A program made the position numbers and the translations under genes. From contig JALUTQ010000038.1 in assembly GCA_032718865.1 (NCBI GenBank), positions 930,001 to 994,000 on the forward strand: a stretch of 64,000 nucleotides of DNA. The letters run 5' to 3'. The DNA comes from Tilletia caries. Taxonomy: Eukaryota; Basidiomycota; Exobasidiomycetes; Tilletiales; Tilletiaceae. The notes beneath the pieces were generated by a model. That model made no database searches. It was not told the origin of the DNA and saw only the letters and a program-made list of their open reading frames with translations. The first letter of the stretch is position 1, and each line of letters opens with the position of its first letter. Shown in pieces: positions 41,912-51,972 of the stretch.

Positions 41912-44645
41912 ATGCCTGAGTCACCAATTCACACAGACCTTTCCCAGGTCTCCAAGTCCTTCGCCGTCCTGGGCGGCTTCATAGTCTCAGTGAGCGTCTC
42001 TTTCCATGCTCTCTGGAATCACATGCATTCTCAGTAAAAATCACTGACATCTACTTGATTCTCTTTTGCAGTATGGACTTATCTCCTACGTGGCTAAGGA
42101 GCGACTTTACCTGAGCGAGCCCATGATTGCCATGACCGTAGGGTGAGCAAAAATGTCGCCGTCTCCCTAACAGTCTGAATCGATCTGATGCATTTGTATT
42201 TGCAGCATAATCGTCGGTCCCTACGTCCTCAACTGGGTCAATCCCTCCGAATGGGCCGAACCGGATATGGTGAACGAAATCACCTACCAGTTCACCCGTC
42301 TTGTGTGAGTTCCCTGTCTACAGAAACCTCCTGAGCAGACTCCCCCTTTTGCTGAAACGAGCTTCGACTGCTTCCAGGCTCGGCACGCAAGTCCTCTTCA
42401 CCGGCATCAGTTTGCCAGCAAAGTATATCCGCAAGGAGATCCTGTCCCTCACCGTCCTTCTCACCCTGATCATGACCACCGCCTGGTTCGTCACCTCTCT
42501 CCTCATCTGGGGCATCATACCGGGCCTCAGCTTCCTCGAGGCTCTCGTCATCGGAGCCGCTGTGACGCCCACCGACCCCGTGCTGTCCAACTCTATAGTC
42601 AAGGGGCGCTTTGCAGACAAACACGTTCCTTCGGCTGTTCGAAACATTATCAATGCGGAAGCGGGCGCTAACGACGGCCTTGGATTCCCTTATTTGTTTC
42701 TGGGCCTCTATCTCTTGGCGCGCTTCGACCAGGACCGCGGCACGTCCGTTGGTGAGGAGATTGGCCGATGGGCCTATGGAGTACTCGTCTACCAGATCCT
42801 CCTCTCCATCGCATACGGAACAGTCATCGGCTTCGTTGCTCGGAAGACGCTGCGCTGGGCCGAAGAAAGGCAGCTGATCGATCGCGAGTCCTTCTTCAGT
42901 TACGGTCTCGCTCTTGCTCTCTTCACCCTCGGCACCACCGGTCTCTTTGGCTCTGATGACATATTCGCCTGCTTTGTCGCGGGAAATAGCTTCACGTGGG
43001 ATGACCGTTACCGTATCTCGTCCGAGGAGAGCGATGTTCAGGTGGGTACAGTGTTTGAAACACGAATCGGACAGGGCGCTGACTTCCCCATTTTTGAACG
43101 TCCATCAGGACATCCTCGACATGTTGTTGAACAACGCAGCATTTCTGTACTTGGGACTGATCATACCTTGGGATGCTTACAAGAATAACGCTGAAGGTAT
43201 CGCCGGTTGGCGATTCGTGGTCCTTGCTGTGCTAGGTGAGCCCCCTCGTGATAGTCCATTGTTGTCCTGACGCCTGCTCATTCCCATCGTTTGCGTCTCA
43301 GTCCTGCTTTTGCGCCGTCCGCCGTGGGTTCTCGCCTCGTACAAGATCATTCCCGCCTTGTCGAACTGGAAGGAAGCTACCTTCACTGGCTGGTTCGGGC
43401 CCATTGGTAAGCCGAGCCCTACTGCTCCTGAAGGCCAACTCTATTGCACAAACAAAGCTGACCTCTGCGGCACTGCGCATAACAGGCATCGGTGCAATCT
43501 TCTATGGCCAAGTGGCACTCCGAGAGCTTCCCAACGACGAGCTCCGTAACCGTCTGCGCGAGATCTATAACCCGATCATTCTGTTCCTGGTCTTTGCATC
43601 CGTGTTGTGCCACGGCGTTACCATTCCCATTGGCAAGCTGGGTCCCAATGTCGTCCGACGCACAGCTACGCTGACACAAACGAAGAGCATAACCTTCAGT
43701 TGGCCTACTTCTCGTCCCACCAGCGAGGCGGGAGACAAGCAGGTGAGTACAGCCCGCTCCACCCTTATTCTAGCGGAGTTCGCTGGCGCTAATACAAGAA
43801 CTCACTTCTCTATTCGATGGTAGCCATGGAATCCGTTCCACGCCCTTTCCGAGTTCGCACTGGACGTCGTCTGCTTCTGGCGTAAGGACAGTTTCTGGCG
43901 TCGCAAGCCGAAGAATGGACCCGGTGCCGTTCGAGGCAAGACCATATCCAGTCCTGCCCATGCCGTCAAGCAGCGTGTGGTCGGAGACAAGGCCGATACT
44001 AACGACACCACCGAGAGTGGATCAGGCTGCTCGGACGGAGATGAGGAACGTCAGCGTGTGGGCCAGGCCGGAACTGGTGGGAGTGAGGAAGATGCTATGG
44101 CGGAGGGTCATGGCGACAAGGAGGCCGGAGAAGGTGGCGGTATGCCGCGCTTCGTTCGCCCTCCGCCGGCTTCTCTCAGTCTGCCGCTCGCTCACAGCGT
44201 CAGCGACGTCCAGCGCGCCGGCACCGCCAGCACCACCCCCGCCGCCGTTCCCGACGACGCCCGCGATTCGAAACGGTTCAGCAAGACACCCCCGTCGATC
44301 CTCCAGCAGCAGGTGGCTGATCCGTCCACGATTCCCCGCGCCGGAACACCAGTCACCTCCTTCCGTCTTCCCGGCGAGCCAGCTTCGCCCCCTGCTGTTG
44401 CTGCTTCTTCCTCCTCCTCCTCTCCCCATCTCGACCGACCCGCACCAGTCCAGTCGAGCGGGTCCCACCTCGCCCAACTGCGCCGGACGTTGGGAGATGA
44501 GATGGATCGGGAGCGTAAGGAGGCGGCGAAGGAGACTGAGGAGGGATGGCCTGAGGAGGTGAAGAAGGAGATTGCTGCGCTTGTGGTGGCGGCGGCGAAG
44601 GAGGGGAAGGAGGATGAGGGTGTGCCTCCGTCTGCTTCGGGCTGA
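41912..44645 (+). CDS. NHA1: Plasma-membrane Na+/H+ (K+/H+) antiporter, NHA1/SOD2 type
   Basis: Eight exons (41912-41989, 42072-42142, 42206-42304, 42378-43041, 43109-43235, 43302-43406, 43486-43742, 43824-44645) encode 740 residues. The fungal NHA core is clear: YLSEPMIAMTVGIIVGPYVLNW, LFTGISLPAKYI, a VTPTDPVLSNSIVKGRFADKHVP block and the ion-binding AEAGANDGLGFPYLFL. LFTLGTTGLFGSDDIFACFVAGNSFTWD and LYLGLIIPWDAY follow. About 430 residues of membrane domain are followed by a cytosolic tail beginning PWNPFHALSEFALDVVCFW. Nha1 exports Na+ and K+ in exchange for protons. The tail is shorter than in S. cerevisiae and otherwise unconserved. Confidence 0.95.
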
Positions 44646-45047
44646 ACTCGTCCAACATCCTTAGGCAGGTTCTCCTTCTCCGCACTGTGACTCGCTCTCT
44701 CACTCCTTTCTTGCAGCTTGGCATCCCATTCAGCTTCGATCATCGTCATCCATCAAGCATCAAGGCTCACTCATCCTCATGTTTTCTTCTTCCGTCTCTT
44801 ACCTCACCATGTCCTGCTTTCCAAATGGCATCCTTACATTTCTTCCGAACCTGATCTCTGCCCATAATGATTGTGTATGTTACGATTCAGCGGAAGGGAG
44901 GTCGTTCCTCGCGGAGATTGGAGAAGCTCCCTGCACATGCAGGATGTCAAGCCAGTGAAATTCGTTGTGCATTCAGAGCAGTAGTAAGCATTGATTCGCC
45001 TGTTGTTCGTACTTCCTATGTAGGAGGTGTCAAAGCTGTGCCTCTCC
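44646..45047. other. Convergent 3' UTR region, NHA1/QutR
   Basis: A 402-bp region with no gene seen. Short pyrimidine-rich runs occur on the plus strand. Confidence 0.5.
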
Positions 45048-48000
45048 TCAGCCATACCGCATCCCCGCCAACGCCTCCGCAGCACCTTGCTGATCACGCT
45101 CCTTCCCCTTCCCTTTTCCCTTCCCCGTCCCGCTAACCTCCACATGCCCGTCCACTTCCATCTCCGTGTCTCCTCCATCCGCAACCCCAATAGCCTGTTC
45201 ATCCCCTCCACCACAACCACTGCCAAGCGCACGCAGGTACGCCGTCCGCATCGTCGCCTTCGGCGCCCGTTTCCGCGTCCACGGCTCGAAGATCCCATGC
45301 GCGAGTCGCTCGAACTCGAGCTGGGCAGACGAGACGCTGATCCAACCCCGCTTAAGTAGCTTGGCTTCGAGTGTAGGCGGCCGAAACTGGGTCGTCGCTG
45401 TTGTCGTTGTCGTAGGGATTGAGATGCAGACCCCGCCCAGTGGTCCGTTCCACAATTCGGCGGGCAGGGGTAGGTCGGCCCGCTCCGAGGGAGAGAGTGA
45501 GCTATCGAAAGGCTGCTCGTTGTCATGAAAGATCGAGCTCAGGGCCAGGTCGTGCTGGGCTTCGGAGCCGCCGATCAGGATGACAGCCGAGGGTGTCCGG
45601 ATCGTCTCTTCTGGCTGTTTGGTGGCATCCCTGCTCGCAGCATTGCTGCTCCCCTCTGACGGCCCTTCCGCACCTCGGTCAGACTCGCTGAGATGTGACC
45701 GCGAAGAAGCCTTCATATTCCGAGGCAGATCCACCAGCGCACTAGACGGCTGCAGCTCAAAGCACGTCCCCTCCCCATCGGCATCCTCCGACGGCGGTCG
45801 CACAAAGTTCGTCAACTCCGAGAGGTCCATGCCTGGGTACGATCCGCAGACGACAACGGCACAATGGCCAAACCCAAGTTTCTTCACAGCCCTTGCCGCG
45901 GATCGCAACCCAATCGTCAGGCCAACATGCCACGCATCGCTTTGGGGCAGGACGATGACGGCCGAAGAGTCCCGACCGGGCTTGTTGAGTGGGCTGAAGT
46001 GGTCTGTAAGACAGCGTTCCAGAGCATGCGGGAGCGAGTGATGCGCAACACAGCGGGGAACAGCATGTGCCTCCTGCCGTCTCTGATTACCCTGCACCCG
46101 CACGCCTTCAGGCTCCAGCTCGGCTAAGCAGACCTGGTCGACCGCGCCGACGACGATAGCTTCCTCCGTCATGCTGAAGGTGAGATCTTCCTGCTTTACA
46201 ATTTCGAAGAGCCTACTTTGCAACTCGTAGGTGTGCGCGGGAAGAGCAGCACCTCCGAAGCTGTCGTCGCGGAAGCGATCCAGCATCGTCATCCGACCCG
46301 ATTCCATCTCGATATTCACAGAGTAAGGCAGACCAATTCGCTGGATCGCCTGCCGCAGCACCCGAGCTTGGACGAGATCTGGACTGGATCCAGATCCATT
46401 ATCTCCGCGTACCCCGCTGAACAGGACGAACTTGCGAGGCTTGATGATGCCCAGCTTGCCCGCAATCTCCGTCATCTCCTGTAAGCTGAGCTGTCCTGGC
46501 GCAGCGACCGACGGTTGGGCCGGGTGACCCACAGGCGAGAGAATAGGCTGGAACGGCCGACTGGGTTGTCCGATCTGCCCCATATTGATGGCGATGAGAG
46601 GTGGCCGCGAGGAGTCGGCTGCAGCGGCAGCGTTGACATGCGACGCAAACGAAAGCAAGTGCCAATTCTGATCGACCCGCAACGCTGTCCCGATCAGTTC
46701 GACGAGGTCTGGATCGAAACTGGAAGCGCGGTCGTACAAAGCCCGGGCATTGGGAGAGTCCCACCGCAGAGCACCTACAAGGTCGTGATAGGAACACATG
46801 ATCTTGGAGTTGCCCCTCCGACTTGCGAACTGTTTAGTTGCTTCCGGAGCCCATGCCAGCTCGAGATCGATAATCTCCACGCCCATGCTGAGAGCGATAT
46901 TCAAGAGAAGGAAGTAGAAGCCTTCGCTATGAGCCGACTTCATGGAACCGGAGGCGTGATCTCGATCATCGTGGTATCTGCCGCCTTCGCGCGACGTACG
47001 GACAGTGAAGATAAGTGGCAGATTCACACTCTTGCACAACGCTCGTGCCTTCTCGATCTGGATTGCCAGTTCAACAAAATCGATCTGCTGCGATCCCTGA
47101 ATCACGCCATGCTCGGCTAGGAGTGCCTCGTAGGCCTCTCGCGTGGTGCCAGCCATGCAATCGAGGAGATCGGCACGAAGCTCGACAGCGTCGACGCCCT
47201 CTACGACTTGTTCGAATAGTGCTGGGTCGACCTTGCGCAAGTCTGGGAAGGTGAGGGATAGGTATGACGTCTGGCCGGCCCGGAGCAGGGAGTCGCGGTC
47301 GGTTGCGTCTGCGATACCTGGCAAGGCCGAGACTCTTCTCCAGATGTCGTCGACAGAGTCCATCATCTTGTCATCTTTTTGACGGCCTTGTTTCTTGTCT
47401 TGCCCACGACCGGAGGACGAGGAGGTACCACCAGGCGGCGAGGTCATCGCTCCGGGACCATCTGTGGTCACAAAGTCGAGCAGGCGAAGGAAGGACTGGG
47501 CGACGCTCTTCAAAGCAAGAGGGTGTCTGGAAGCTGATCGTGGCTGGCTTGTGTCATGTTCTGCGAGCGCAGAGATGGGCTGCGTCAGGTTCGCAAATAT
47601 ACAGTTAGACGACATCCAGAAGAAGGGTTCGCGTCGCCTCCAGACCTTCACCGGATCTTCGTCGTATCGTTTCCTGTTTTGTTCAAGAGAAAGATACCGT
47701 GCGACCTCTTCGCGCTCCCGGACGACATGGATGACAGGATGTTTCAACTTGAGTGAGAAGAAGAGGGTCGGGATACGGGTATCATCTACCAAGCTTCCCC
47801 CACAGGAAATGATGGCATCGAAGGGGAATTCGGCGAGCAAGGACTCGAACACGGTGGCTTCTTGGTTGCAATATTCCTCGTAGCCGCTTTTGCTGATAAA
47901 TTCTTGTGCAGACATGCCGAGGTGATTGAGGAGAACCTTGTCCGCATCAAGGAAACGAAACCCAAGAGCTGAGCTGGCTATCAGTCCGAGTGTGGTCTGC

Positions 48001-49346
48001 GTAGATATGGAAAGCGAATGTTCAGTTGACATGGTTAGAAATCCGAGCTGCGCATGCTGAAATGCTCCTCGCACACACACCTTTCCGACTCCACGCATGC
48101 CTAATAGGATGATAGTCGATCTTTTATGCGGTATTGGGATCCGAAGAGCTCGCTTGTTGCTCTCAAGCACAGTTGAGAGGGCGTCTACGTTGATCGACTC
48201 CGGCCCGACACTGGCTTTTTTAGGAGCTTGGACTGGAGCTTGACGTGGAGCTTGGACTGGAGCTGTATTTGGAGTACGCAACTGGGAGGCTGGAGCTGTA
48301 CTTGGAGCGCGCGACTGGGAGGCTGGAGCTGTATTTGGAGTGCGCAACTGCGAGGCTACGAGCTTCGAGGCAGAAGCACGTGCGATCTCGAGAATCGCTT
48401 CCGAAGAAGGCAATGAACCGGAGGGATGACCCCCTTGGCTTCCAGACATCAAAGCATGGACAGCGTCAAGGAAGGATTGTGGAGGAGGCGGTATAATGGA
48501 GGGAAGGTCATCTTGGGATGAGACGCCAAAGTCATGGCGACCTACGGCATCAAGCAATGCCTGCGGAGGAGGCGGTATAATGGAGGGAAGGGCACCTTGG
48601 GATGAGACGCCAGAGTCAAAGCGACCGATAGCATCAAACAGTGACTGCGGAGGAGGCGGTATGAAGTTTGGTGAAATGAAGGCGGAAGCTGCAGCAGGAG
48701 ATATGTTGAGGAGGGAAGCTGGTTGCCGTGGGTCGTTGGCGAGCCGTGATGGAGGTGGAGGCATGCGCGCTGCAGATGATGATGGCGGGTTCGATGGGAG
48801 AAGGGGCGCACCAGAACTGAATCGTTCCGAGAATGCTGAGAGTGTGCGAGAGTACTGTGAGAGTGCATTGAGCTGAGTCAACGGATCGTCGCCTTCGCGC
48901 AATGTAGGGGGCGGGGGGAACCCTGGAGGGAAATTCAGTCCTGCGAAGGGTGTTCTGGAAGCTTCGGCTGATCTTGCATTCGCATCTCCCCGTGCTGACT
49001 GGAGCTGGGCTTGAAGACTCGTGGGGGCCAGTCCATCAGCCTCAGCCCGAATTGCATCTGACATGCCCGCATCCGCATCCGCGTCCGCCTGTATTGGTGC
49101 TGCGGATGATAACGACGTAGGCGTAGAAGTAGAAGCAGAAGCAGAAGCAGAAGCAGCTTCGAGTTGACCGCCTGCAATCGCTGTTGATGAAGGTGACTGT
49201 GCTGTCGGAGAAGGAGACGGTGCTCGGTCTGCCGTCCTAAGAGAGCGGGATGCCGCTGCAGCCGCAGCGGATGTCGGTGGATAGGGCGCTGCTGCTTGTC
49301 TCGCCGCTGCTGAGCTCGACGATGCCTGGTCCCGAATCACTGTCAT
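45048..49346 (-). CDS. qutR: Quinate-repressor (QutR/QA-1S)-like protein
   Basis: Two exons (49346-48081 and 47996-45048) encode 1404 residues. The last 980 match the C-terminal three domains of the AROM protein, the architecture of QutR. Shikimate-kinase-like: IILLGMRGVGK then TTLGLIASSALGFRFLDAD, ISCGGSLVDD and RYLSLEQNRKRYDEDP. Type I dehydroquinase-like: VDAVELRADLLD, LIFTVRTSREGGRY and IMCSYHDL. A diverged shikimate-dehydrogenase-like region follows. In Aspergillus and Neurospora such proteins repress quinate catabolism; no quinate genes lie near here. The N-terminal 330 residues are low-complexity with tandem modules. The 84-nt intron sits inside the P-loop, has no stop and keeps frame if retained. 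ATG 49346 is the first true ATG in the frame. Confidence 0.87.
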   Translation of the reverse strand: MTVIRDQASSSSAAARQAAAPYPPTSAAAAAASRSLRTADRAPSPSPTAQSPSSTAIAGGQLEAASASASASTSTPTSLSSAAPIQADADADAGMSDAIRAEADGLAPTSLQAQLQSARGDANARSAEASRTPFAGLNFPPGFPPPPTLREGDDPLTQLNALSQYSRTLSAFSERFSSGAPLLPSNPPSSSAARMPPPPSRLANDPRQPASLLNISPAAASAFISPNFIPPPPQSLFDAIGRFDSGVSSQGALPSIIPPPPQALLDAVGRHDFGVSSQDDLPSIIPPPPQSFLDAVHALMSGSQGGHPSGSLPSSEAILEIARASASKLVASQLRTPNTAPASQSRAPSTAPASQLRTPNTAPVQAPRQAPVQAPKKASVGPESINVDALSTVLESNKRALRIPIPHKRSTIILLGMRGVGKVCVRGAFQHAQLGFLTMSTEHSLSISTQTTLGLIASSALGFRFLDADKVLLNHLGMSAQEFISKSGYEEYCNQEATVFESLLAEFPFDAIISCGGSLVDDTRIPTLFFSLKLKHPVIHVVREREEVARYLSLEQNRKRYDEDPVKVWRRREPFFWMSSNCIFANLTQPISALAEHDTSQPRSASRHPLALKSVAQSFLRLLDFVTTDGPGAMTSPPGGTSSSSGRGQDKKQGRQKDDKMMDSVDDIWRRVSALPGIADATDRDSLLRAGQTSYLSLTFPDLRKVDPALFEQVVEGVDAVELRADLLDCMAGTTREAYEALLAEHGVIQGSQQIDFVELAIQIEKARALCKSVNLPLIFTVRTSREGGRYHDDRDHASGSMKSAHSEGFYFLLLNIALSMGVEIIDLELAWAPEATKQFASRRGNSKIMCSYHDLVGALRWDSPNARALYDRASSFDPDLVELIGTALRVDQNWHLLSFASHVNAAAAADSSRPPLIAINMGQIGQPSRPFQPILSPVGHPAQPSVAAPGQLSLQEMTEIAGKLGIIKPRKFVLFSGVRGDNGSGSSPDLVQARVLRQAIQRIGLPYSVNIEMESGRMTMLDRFRDDSFGGAALPAHTYELQSRLFEIVKQEDLTFSMTEEAIVVGAVDQVCLAELEPEGVRVQGNQRRQEAHAVPRCVAHHSLPHALERCLTDHFSPLNKPGRDSSAVIVLPQSDAWHVGLTIGLRSAARAVKKLGFGHCAVVVCGSYPGMDLSELTNFVRPPSEDADGEGTCFELQPSSALVDLPRNMKASSRSHLSESDRGAEGPSEGSSNAASRDATKQPEETIRTPSAVILIGGSEAQHDLALSSIFHDNEQPFDSSLSPSERADLPLPAELWNGPLGGVCISIPTTTTTATTQFRPPTLEAKLLKRGWISVSSAQLEFERLAHGIFEPWTRKRAPKATMRTAYLRALGSGCGGGDEQAIGVADGGDTEMEVDGHVEVSGTGKGKGKGKERDQQGAAEALAGMRYG
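48481..48668. repeat. 84-bp tandem repeat in the N-terminus of the QutR-like gene
   Basis: Copies start at 48481, 48565 and 48649 with the shared core GGAGGAGGCGGTAT. They encode 28-residue modules beginning IIPPPPQ and continuing LLDAVGR. The third copy diverges after the core. Confidence 0.85.
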
Positions 49347-49614
49347 GTCTTTGCTCGTACCCTTCGCGAGTCGCTGTCCGAGTCTGTCATGCAACTGCAA
49401 GTCCCGAAGAATGAATGAATGGTGTTCGTATCGCGCAGGCGCACAGGTCGACTTTCCAGGCGAGGGTCGAACCAAAATTCGAAATCTCGAACGGATAAAC
49501 GTTTGTTTGCTTACATCAGCGCGTGAAACTCATCGCTTGCCCTGCTTCCAAACAATCGCTTCCTCAATTTCAACGAATCCTTCCTTCCTTCATCGCTTCA
49601 CCGCTAACAGCAAG

Positions 49615-51267
49615 ATGGCCAACCACAATGAGGTTCTGTTGGAACTCGGTCAGAACCTGGACGATATATTCATCGATGGCGAAGGGAACCATGGCGACGG
49701 TCCCAGTGTCACGCAAGTCAAGAGCTCCGCCATTGAGAGTGAAGGTAGCCCAGCCGAATCGCCTCGAGAGGCCCGGGTTCGAAGAGCCATCGAAGAGGCA
49801 AAGAAGAACTTCGAGCCCGTCCGAGAAGACGACTCGTGGTTCCTCTCGCAAGAACTCATGGGCATCCTCGGCGCTCATATCTCCCAGTCCCATCAAAGCC
49901 TCGACGACGTCTGGCAGGATTCCGACCGAGTTCAGCTTGAAGCCCCTGCGCTTGATCATTTTCTCAGAACACAGCTACAGACCGATAAACGTGCTTCTCA
50001 CAAACTAGGTGAGTCTGACCTAACTCTGTTACCAGTCGCTTTCTACTTGTTTGGCAGAACTCATGACGATCGGTGTCTTTCCCACCCAGTTCTGCAGATT
50101 GGTCGCTTACGGCTCTATACGGGAACAACTGCCCTCGAGCAGCCTTGACTCTCGCCACAGCCTTCCTTCGTAACACAACAGAATGGTCCACACATCTCTC
50201 AACATGGTACCAGGCTGAAGCCTCATCAGGCGACATCTCACGATGGGAAATCGCAGGGCCTGGGGAAGCTGGTCATGGCAAAGGACAGAAGGCTAAGAGT
50301 AAAGAAGTCCAGTTCTCTTATGCCAAAGAGGCTTTAGACGTCGCCCTTCGCAGCGCAACCAAACTACTATCTTCGGATCCTGCCTCTGCCGACCATGACA
50401 TAGCCCGCAAACTCGCTCTCCGAATCGCGAGTCGCGTGCTTCCACAGCTTCCACATGACGGCTTGCGAGAGGCTATCTGGGACGGGTCAGAGGAACGCTC
50501 AGATGGTTGGAAGTCTGTTCATGTGAGTAGGATGTCCTGTCCATTCTCAACAACCTGCCACATACTAAATCCTTTCAAAACTCATATAAGTAGTGGACAA
50601 ATACCCCAGGGATCACTCTTTCAATGGGAAACCTTTGCTCCCAACTCGGACATTGGAGGGGTGAGTTGTTCATCTCTTTGACCAGATCGCGGCGAGTTGC
50701 ATAGCTCTTCTTCATCTTCGACTTTGCTAAGACAACCTTCTTTCAACAGCCGCCACACTGGCTTACGCCATGTACATCGGACTGCGAGGCCCAGTCCGCA
50801 TCGTCTCCCGCTGTACCGCCATCGCACTCGCCCAGCTCGCCGCATCCACAGAAGCAAACGCATCCTCACCTTCGGAAGCTCGCAAAGCCTGTATCATTCT
50901 CGCAAGGGCTTTCGCAGCTTCCTATATTGGTTCGACTCGACCTGTTCAGAGGGCAGCAGCCATCCAAGAGGTGCGCGAAGGAAAGCTCCTTCCCCTCGAG
51001 TTCTTGTCTCCGTCCTATTCTTCACTCGAGAAGGGGGAGGGAAGCAAGATCGACGGTGAGGCTGTCCTTCGTGCTTTGCTCAGCTGCGATCTTATGCATC
51101 CCGAGAGCGCCATTGCTCTTGTTCGATGCGGGCCGGCGAGAAATACGGCGATGGATCAGTGTGTTCGGAGATTGGAGCACTTCCTTTCTGGTACGGACGA
51201 TGTGGCTATTGCAGCGGAGGATGACGATGATGGCGGCGTCCAAATACGAAGTGTACGGACGCTATGA
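49615..51267 (+). CDS. Unrecognised helical protein
   Basis: Four exons (49615-50008, 50098-50522, 50594-50660, 50750-51267) encode 467 residues and keep frame at each junction. The N-terminus is acidic (LGQNLDDIFIDGEG) and followed by a charged helix. The remainder is built of amphipathic helices such as NCPRAALTLATAFLRN, AKEALDVALRSATKLL, ARKLALRIASRVLPQL and EARKACIILARAFAASY, resembling an alpha-solenoid (HEAT/TPR-like). The C-terminus is acidic (EDDDDGG). No signal peptide or membrane span is seen. I cannot assign a function. It shares a 268-bp divergent promoter with the QutR-like gene. The exon 2 acceptor at 50098 is required by frame, although an earlier AG exists. Confidence 0.7.
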
Positions 51268-51972
51268 TTGCCCGAAATCGGAACGCGGCGTATCTTCAGC
51301 GTGCTTCACATGCAGCAGTGTCTGACAGGTCAAGTCATTACCAGCAGTGGGCAAGGCAAAGGAAGGGGTTGTATCCAGAAAGCAACATCGCACGCAGACC
51401 GAAGGCAAGATTCAAACAAACGCAGTGTATGCATTCGAAAAACCAGTGGAATAAGAAGAGAAGGCGAGACAGACTCGCGCGCCACAGGCTTTCGAGATGG
51501 GGAGAGGTGGGAGAACAATGCTACAGCTGCGATTAGGGACAGATAGAGGAGAACAAGACTAGAGGATGGAGAGAGAGAGAGGAGAGAGAGAGAGAGACGA
51601 TGACGAGAGTGGAAATAGGTGGGCTACAGAGGGCGAGAGCGTATTACGGCCCGTCCCTTATCAAGAGAGTGTGGTATCTGTGACTGTCGAAGCCGTATTC
51701 CGGAGTAGGCCGCTCGTGGTGGAGGTCCCATACCGAAGGCTGACAATAGAGAGGAGAGAGCCGAGAGGTAGAAAATGAGTGTGGGGTGGGGTGGACCGGG
51801 TGTTGTTCCTCGATTGGGCGAGGCTTCCGATAGAGAGAGGAGACGCTATAGTTGTGTGGCGGTGAGGAGGGGATGTCTATTCGACGGGGAGGCGTTGCTG
51901 GGGGAGTCCCAAGGCGGGGGAGGCGAAAGGAAAGCGGAGTCGGAGTCGGGGGTGAAGGTGAAGGGGGCGAAT
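51268..51972. other. Convergent intergenic region with a GA-rich tract
   Basis: About 700 bp between two converging genes. It holds purine-rich GA repeats at about 51568-51600, and the minus strand shows pyrimidine-rich 3' UTR-like sequence. No gene is seen. Confidence 0.5.

Noticed and set aside
50009..50056. First AG as acceptor of exon 2 in the 49615 gene
   Set aside because: It leads to an early stop; the AG ending at 50097 joins two open helical segments in frame.
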